Shown here: positions 5,306 through 8,778 of the stretch, piece after piece | Layout of the letters: each line of letters starts with the position of its first letter | Numbering within the stretch: the stretch's first letter is position 1 | Source of the DNA: Cyanobacteria bacterium HKST-UBA02 | GTDB lineage: Bacteria; Cyanobacteriota; Vampirovibrionia; Obscuribacterales; Obscuribacteraceae | DNA: 8,778 nt | Reading direction: 5' to 3' | NCBI GenBank assembly: GCA_020431945.1 | Contig: JAGQHH010000630.1 | Span: 1-8,778, forward strand | Made by a program: the position numbers and the translations under genes | Notes under the pieces: model-generated | What the model saw: the letters and a program-made list of their open reading frames with translations, nothing else | The model's database searches: none | What the model was told of the DNA's origin: nothing

Positions 5306-6670
5306 CTAGAGAATACCATGCTCGACGCTCTCATCGGCAGTCTCCTCTTCCCTGGCCACTTCGGCAAGGGCTTTCATTTCCTGGCGCAGATAATGCAAAC
5401 CAGCGACCAGGGTAGGAATCCCGATAATCAAGAGGGTCGTGGAGACGCCTCCGGGGAGGTTGTCAGTGGCTACTCCGGCGAGGATCACAGGAATCGTCGA
5501 AGCCGCCGACATGGCTGTGTTCTGGGCGCCGAATACCTTGCCGCGCAACTGCTCCGGCACCGCCGCCTGGAGGGCGGCATAGGTGGGCACCGCCACCATG
5601 GCGCAGGACGCTCCGACCAGAGCAGCCAGAGTGAGAGGGACAACCAGGAGCATGCCACCGAAGCTGAAATTCTGTACACCTATCAGGGCCTGAGCATTTG
5701 CCTTAAAAAATCCCAAGCTTCCGAGCAAGCTCATGAAAAAGCCCAGGAGGCAGAAGCCCCGATAAGCCAGGAGGGTGGATTTGATATGACCGCAAAACTG
5801 ACCGACCAGGAAATTGCCGACACCCATGCCGAGACCGGCAGCAGCCACGATATAACCGAACTGCTGAGGCTTCAGGTCCACCACCTGCTCCGCCAGTCCG
5901 ACGGCAATGATATTCAGGGTGATGATGGTGCTGAAAAGAATGGTGATCTTGATAATCGCCCGGAATACGTCTCGGCTCGTGACTATATAAGCGATCCCGA
6001 AGCGCAATTCTTCCCACCAGGGCTCCGGCTCTTTCTGAACCGGCTCGTTGTCCTTGATACCGACCAGGAGCACGGCTGCGAGCAGGAACCCGCCGGCCAC
6101 GGCATACGGGGCTTTGCCGATACCGGTGGAGGAGATGATCGGATCGCCGATGGCAAATCCGAAGCCCAGGGCGATCATCATGGTAGTGAAAAAGAGCGAG
6201 TTGGCTGCCAGCAGATCCCCTTTCTTCACCAGACGTGGAATCGACGCGGTCTCAGCCGGGGCGAAGAACTGCGAGCCTATCGAGATCAGGAATGCCAGGG
6301 TAAAGGCGGCGGTGGGCGAATGCTTGACGAAGGACGTGGCGACCAGGGCCACGAATCCCGCCCGCAATAGATTGGACGCGATGAGGACGGCTTTATTCGA
6401 CCAGCGGTCGACATAGACACCGGCCACCGGGCTCAGGATAATCGCCGGTATGGTGAAGGCCACATAGAGCAGGCTGGTCATCTGGGCGGCACCGACATAG
6501 TGACCGGCGATGGTGGAATGCTGCAGAGATGTCAGGACAGCCACGAAAAGGACGAAAACGGCCCGGTCGGCGAACTGCGAAAAGATCTGGGCGATCCACA
6601 GACTCATGAATTGCGGATTTCGCAATACCGAGCCATAGCCGGTCTGACTGTTTTCAGATTGTGAAGTCAC
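5306..6670 (-). CDS. MFS transporter (MFS_3-like exporter)
   Basis: A 454-residue polytopic inner-membrane protein of the major facilitator superfamily, with hydrophobic segments spread over residues 21-430 as expected for 12 helices. Motif A is seen between helices 2 and 3 (PVAGVYVDRWSNK, 81-93), and the C-terminal half holds VPEQLRGKVFG (371-381), a stretch typical of the MFS_3 group that includes EntS-like and other drug or lipid exporters. The N-terminus is short and cytoplasmic; the C-terminus is acidic (EEETADESVE). The start is GTG at 6670; the codon just upstream is a TAA stop, so this is the longest possible start. No ribosome binding site is visible, and an AU-rich hairpin abuts the start codon. 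It lies between lpxA (33 nt gap) and the glycosyltransferase (23 nt gap), which suggests a lipid or glycan precursor as substrate (inference); a drug or siderophore efflux role is also possible. Confidence 0.9.
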   Translation of the reverse strand: MTSQSENSQTGYGSVLRNPQFMSLWIAQIFSQFADRAVFVLFVAVLTSLQHSTIAGHYVGAAQMTSLLYVAFTIPAIILSPVAGVYVDRWSNKAVLIASNLLRAGFVALVATSFVKHSPTAAFTLAFLISIGSQFFAPAETASIPRLVKKGDLLAANSLFFTTMMIALGFGFAIGDPIISSTGIGKAPYAVAGGFLLAAVLLVGIKDNEPVQKEPEPWWEELRFGIAYIVTSRDVFRAIIKITILFSTIITLNIIAVGLAEQVVDLKPQQFGYIVAAAGLGMGVGNFLVGQFCGHIKSTLLAYRGFCLLGFFMSLLGSLGFFKANAQALIGVQNFSFGGMLLVVPLTLAALVGASCAMVAVPTYAALQAAVPEQLRGKVFGAQNTAMSAASTIPVILAGVATDNLPGGVSTTLLIIGIPTLVAGLHYLRQEMKALAEVAREEETADESVEHGIL

Positions 6671-6671
6671 T

Positions 6672-6698
6672 TAGAGATACCGATTTTGACTATCTCTA
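6672..6698 (-). promoter_or_regulatory. AU-rich hairpin between lpxA and the MFS start codon
   Basis: TAGAGATA (6672-6679) and TATCTCTA (6691-6698) form a perfect 8-bp inverted repeat with an 11-nt loop. It fills most of the 33-nt gap and ends one base before the GTG start. It would occupy the place where a ribosome binding site should be, so it may damp translation of the MFS gene or stabilise an RNA end. It is too AU-rich for a typical terminator. Confidence 0.45.
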
Positions 6699-6703
6699 CT
6701 CTA

Positions 6704-7570
6704 TCAGAGGCCACCAGCGGCACCGGCGCTCAAGACGCCCCGCTCACGGGTGGCGGTAGTCTTTTTTCCACCGTCGCTGTCGCCTTCTTCCTCGTCCTGC
6801 AGAGCCTGACAGATTCCGCGCTTGCTGCCCTTGATGAAATCAACTATTTCTTTCACTTCCGGGTAAAGCTCGATCTCCTGCTCGATCCTGGTCAGAGCCT
6901 GGGTGGCGTTCAAACCCTCGCGATAAACGAGCCGGTAGGTCTCCTTGATGGCTGTCCGGACCTCCTGGCTGACATTGACTCGCTTGAGACCGACCCGATT
7001 GATCCCCCGGAACATGCTGGGGCGTCCGTCCAGGGTGGCGAAGGGCGGAATATCCACCCGGGTGCCGGTCATCCCGGAGAACATGCAGAGCCTGCCAATC
7101 TGGACATGCTGGTGAACGACGACGAATCCGGCCATGACCGTGTAGTCGCCGACATGCACATGACCGGCCAGGGTGGCGCTGTTGGCCATAGTGACAGCCT
7201 TGCCGACTTTGCAGTTATGGGCGACATGAGCGTAGTTCATCAGGAAGCAGTCGTCACCGATGGTGGTGAAACCTTCCCCGGTGGCACGATGGATGGTGGC
7301 ATATTCACGGATATGCACCCGGTCACCAATCTTGACACCAGTCGGCTCACCCTTATATCCCCGGTCCTGGGGATCGAGACCGATAGTAGCGCCGGCATAG
7401 ATGTTACAGTCGGCACCGATCTCGGTATGACCATCGACCACCACGTGCGGTCCGATGATGGTTCCGGAGCCAATCTTGACATTGGGCCCTATGACGCTGT
7501 ACGGACCGATTTCGGCCAGCTCATGGATGTCGGCGCCATCGCCGATAATGGCAGTAGGATGAATAGCCAT
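6704..7570 (-). CDS. lpxA: UDP-N-acetylglucosamine O-acyltransferase LpxA
   Basis: A 288-residue cytoplasmic enzyme that transfers a 3-hydroxyacyl chain from ACP to the 3-OH of UDP-GlcNAc, the first step of lipid A synthesis. Residues 1-190 are hexapeptide repeats of a left-handed beta helix (IHPTAIIG, IGPYSVIG, IGSGTIIG and so on). LpxA signatures include VVDGHTEIG, GEPTGVKIGDR with HIRE, TIHRATGEG and AHVAHNC, where His118 matches catalytic His125 of E. coli and His115 matches His122. The helical C-terminal domain starts near GLKRVNVS (194-201). Gly166 aligns with E. coli Gly173, the acyl-chain ruler, which suggests that a long hydroxyacyl chain is accepted (inference). The family is usually about 255-265 residues; here an extra C-terminal tail (about 259-288) is acidic, then Lys/Thr, then Gly/Ala-rich. 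The gene follows fabZ after 28 nt; an AAGGA lies 12 nt before the ATG, a poor spacing. Confidence 0.96.
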   Translation of the reverse strand: MAIHPTAIIGDGADIHELAEIGPYSVIGPNVKIGSGTIIGPHVVVDGHTEIGADCNIYAGATIGLDPQDRGYKGEPTGVKIGDRVHIREYATIHRATGEGFTTIGDDCFLMNYAHVAHNCKVGKAVTMANSATLAGHVHVGDYTVMAGFVVVHQHVQIGRLCMFSGMTGTRVDIPPFATLDGRPSMFRGINRVGLKRVNVSQEVRTAIKETYRLVYREGLNATQALTRIEQEIELYPEVKEIVDFIKGSKRGICQALQDEEEGDSDGGKKTTATRERGVLSAGAAGGL

Positions 7571-7598
7571 AGGTTTTCTAATTCCTTATATATATGAT

Positions 7599-8087
7599 TC
7601 AGTCACGCTTCATGGTGGCCACCTTCTCCTTGTCGATCATGGAGAAGGAAATCTCGCCTTCGCAGGCGACCTTGTCACCTACCCGGGCAATGGCTTTCAG
7701 CTTGCCCACCGGTCCTTTGATCTTGAGGAGCTCCACTTCCATATCGAGCCGGTCGCCGGGCTCTACCATGGCGCGGAATTTGAATCCGTCGATACCGGTG
7801 AAGACGCCGAGTTTCTCCCTGTACTCTTCCTTCATCAAGATCGCGATGCAGGCGAGCTGGGCAAGGGCTTCCACCATCAGGACACCGGGCATGATTGCTC
7901 GGAAAGGAAAGTGACCCTGGAAAAACGGCTCGTTGGCGGTGAGGTTTTTATAGCCCTTGGCCGATTTGCCGGCCTCCAGGTCGGTAACCCGATCAACCAG
8001 CAAGAAAGGATATCTGTGCGGTATCAGTTCCTTGATCTGTTGTATATCCAGTACGGTTTTCGTTTCGCTCACGGCGGCAGTGGTCAT
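7599..8087 (-). CDS. fabZ: 3-hydroxyacyl-ACP dehydratase FabZ
   Basis: A 162-residue cytoplasmic hot-dog-fold enzyme that dehydrates 3-hydroxyacyl-ACP to trans-2-enoyl-ACP in fatty acid elongation. It competes with LpxA for hydroxyacyl-ACP, which explains the common fabZ-lpxA pairing. Signatures: LIPHRYPFLLVDRV (21-34), NEPFFQGHFP (52-61) with catalytic His59, and IMPGVLMVEALAQL (65-78) with catalytic Glu73. The C-terminal strands (about 95-155) complete the hot-dog fold. The residues after GHFP are F-R rather than the common G-x, a mild variation. Length is slightly above the usual 145-155, due to about 15 extra N-terminal residues. The ATG at 8087 has AGAGGA 7 nt upstream. It is the first gene of the probable operon and is divergent from the plus-strand gene at 8259. 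Confidence 0.97.
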   Translation of the reverse strand: MTTAAVSETKTVLDIQQIKELIPHRYPFLLVDRVTDLEAGKSAKGYKNLTANEPFFQGHFPFRAIMPGVLMVEALAQLACIAILMKEEYREKLGVFTGIDGFKFRAMVEPGDRLDMEVELLKIKGPVGKLKAIARVGDKVACEGEISFSMIDKEKVATMKRD

Positions 8088-8123
8088 CCTCCGATCCTCT
8101 CTATATCTTGCAAGAACAGGTAG

Positions 8124-8129
8124 AGTATA
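8124..8129 (-). promoter_or_regulatory. Candidate -10 box for the fabZ operon
   Basis: TATACT on the minus strand (5 of 6 to TATAAT), placed so that transcription would begin about 30 nt before the fabZ ATG. No good -35 hexamer is seen at 16-18 nt, where the DNA is GC-rich, so an activator or an alternative sigma factor may be needed, or the match is chance. Confidence 0.35.
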
Positions 8130-8150
8130 CAGATAGACCGGCTCTACCGG

Positions 8151-8180
8151 CCGGGCGATCTGGGTCCGGGAACCGCCCGG
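8151..8180. promoter_or_regulatory. GC-rich inverted repeat in the divergent intergenic region
   Basis: CCGGGCG (8151-8157) and CGCCCGG (8174-8180) form a perfect 7-bp inverted repeat with 16 nt between, centred between fabZ and the divergent plus-strand gene. A spacing of 23 nt centre to centre, about two helix turns, would suit a dimeric regulator of both genes, but local GC-richness makes chance repeats likely. Confidence 0.25.
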
Positions 8181-8219
8181 GAGCCGCTATGCTAGGCAAT
8201 TGCGGCAGGCCTGGGAATG

Positions 8220-8225
8220 TAGAAT
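8220..8225 (+). promoter_or_regulatory. Candidate -10 box for the plus-strand membrane protein gene
   Basis: TAGAAT (5 of 6 to TATAAT), 33 nt before the ATG at 8259. No convincing -35 hexamer is seen at standard spacing; a TTGCGG at 8200-8205 is too close. Confidence 0.3.
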
Positions 8226-8258
8226 TTGCTTAATAGATTAGATTGAGAGGGCCGGGCT

Positions 8259-8778
8259 ATGGCCGAAGCCGAGATCACAATCAAGTATCGCGAGCTACTG
8301 CCAACCCTTGTCTACCGCTGCCTTTTCGTGATTCTGCCTTCCTATATCCTTTTTTTCGTCTGGACCTCGATAGTCGCTTTCTTCAGCTTTCTCAACGGCT
8401 TTACCACCATGCAGGCCGGTCTCATCGTCATGGGCTGCCTCTCTCTCATCCTCCTGGTCCTCTGCCTCATGGCCGCCGTGGTCGCCGACAACACCATCTT
8501 CGTGACCAGGGACGGGCTCTCTTTTCCTTTCCTGCTCCTGCCTTCCCGCTCCATGCGCAAACAGGCAAAATGGGAACAGCTCAAAGGCGTGAAATTCAAG
8601 CCCGGCGCCGCCGGTCACCTCACCCTCAATTTCAATGACGGACGCCGAATCAACCTGAGCCTGGGGCGTCTGGGCGAAAAGGCTCTGGAGGATCTCATCG
8701 TAGCCATCGATGTCTGGGGCGGGGGTGGGGACTCTTTTCCCGAGCTCCTGGAAGCCAGGACCTATCTGCACGGGGAAG
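8259..8778 (+). CDS. Two-helix membrane protein with PH-like domain (3' end cut by window)
   Basis: An open frame from ATG 8259 to the right edge, 173 codons with no stop, so the C-terminus is missing. GAGAGG lies about 8 nt before the ATG. Two hydrophobic segments (about 17-46 and 52-76) form a helical hairpin. They are followed by a region (about 79-150) whose pattern FVTRDGLSFPFLL ... WEQLKGVKF ... LTLNFNDGRRINLSL ... LEDLIVAID fits a bacterial PH-like (YdbT/YcxB-type) beta domain ending in a helix. A conspicuous WGGGGDSFPELLEARTYL follows. What comes after the edge could be a larger domain, so the function is open. It is transcribed away from fabZ, with 171 nt between the two starts, and is the only confident plus-strand gene here. 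Confidence 0.8.
   Translation, partial: MAEAEITIKYRELLPTLVYRCLFVILPSYILFFVWTSIVAFFSFLNGFTTMQAGLIVMGCLSLILLVLCLMAAVVADNTIFVTRDGLSFPFLLLPSRSMRKQAKWEQLKGVKFKPGAAGHLTLNFNDGRRINLSLGRLGEKALEDLIVAIDVWGGGGDSFPELLEARTYLHGE

Noticed and set aside
5297..6370. A 357-codon plus-strand open frame inside the MFS gene
   Set aside because: It is exactly antisense to a clear MFS protein and its translation is low-complexity, charged and Gln/Gly-rich without any domain. It is a shadow of GC-biased codon use.
6686..7597. A 303-codon plus-strand open frame antisense to lpxA
   Set aside because: It covers lpxA almost end to end, reads Gly/Asp-rich periodic sequence mirroring the hexapeptide repeats, and has no ribosome binding site.
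1..8778. Search by eye for CRISPR arrays, tRNA or rRNA genes, insertion sequences and attachment sites
   Set aside because: No regularly spaced direct repeats, no tRNA-like cloverleaf or rRNA signature, no transposase or integrase gene and no terminal repeats were seen.

Overview
The window looks like chromosome from a diderm (Gram-negative-type) bacterium of medium to fairly high GC. The clearest markers are fabZ and lpxA, which belong to lipid A and outer-membrane biogenesis. Taxonomy cannot be settled from this window. A non-proteobacterial lineage such as an Obscuribacter-like member of the Melainabacteria/Vampirovibrionia is a tentative guess from the style of the proteins, not a result.

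Layout. All confident genes but one lie on the minus strand. From high to low coordinates: (1) a divergent pair, a plus-strand membrane protein cut by the right edge (8259 onward) and minus-strand fabZ; (2) a probable four-gene operon fabZ - lpxA - MFS transporter - family 2 glycosyltransferase (8087 down to 3897) with gaps of only 23-33 nt; (3) about 515 bases without a convincing gene (3382-3896), holding hairpins, promoter-like boxes and one doubtful plus-strand small ORF; (4) a tandem array of four small, diverged, secreted paralogs (3369 down to 1544) ending in a strong hairpin terminator; (5) a 428-residue protein built from four MshEN-like (GspE N-terminal-like) repeats, whose stop codon overlaps the start of another gene running off the left edge.

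Function. FabZ supplies acyl-ACP intermediates at the branch with fatty acid synthesis, and LpxA commits UDP-GlcNAc plus hydroxyacyl-ACP to lipid A. The two genes after lpxA are not lpxB but an MFS exporter-like protein and a processive polysaccharide-synthase-like glycosyltransferase, so the operon may join lipid A production to another envelope glycan or glycolipid step (inference). The four small paralogs share a signal peptide, a central [ST/T]-[KQ]-x-[VYH]-A...G-[DN]-[ES]-[DE]-G motif, a glycine-zipper hydrophobic segment and, in three of four, a W/F-E-[KQ]-PFS terminus. I do not recognise the family. This array is the best candidate for something undescribed. The MshEN-like protein suggests a regulator of a type IV pilus or type II secretion-like machine, possibly responsive to a cyclic dinucleotide (inference).
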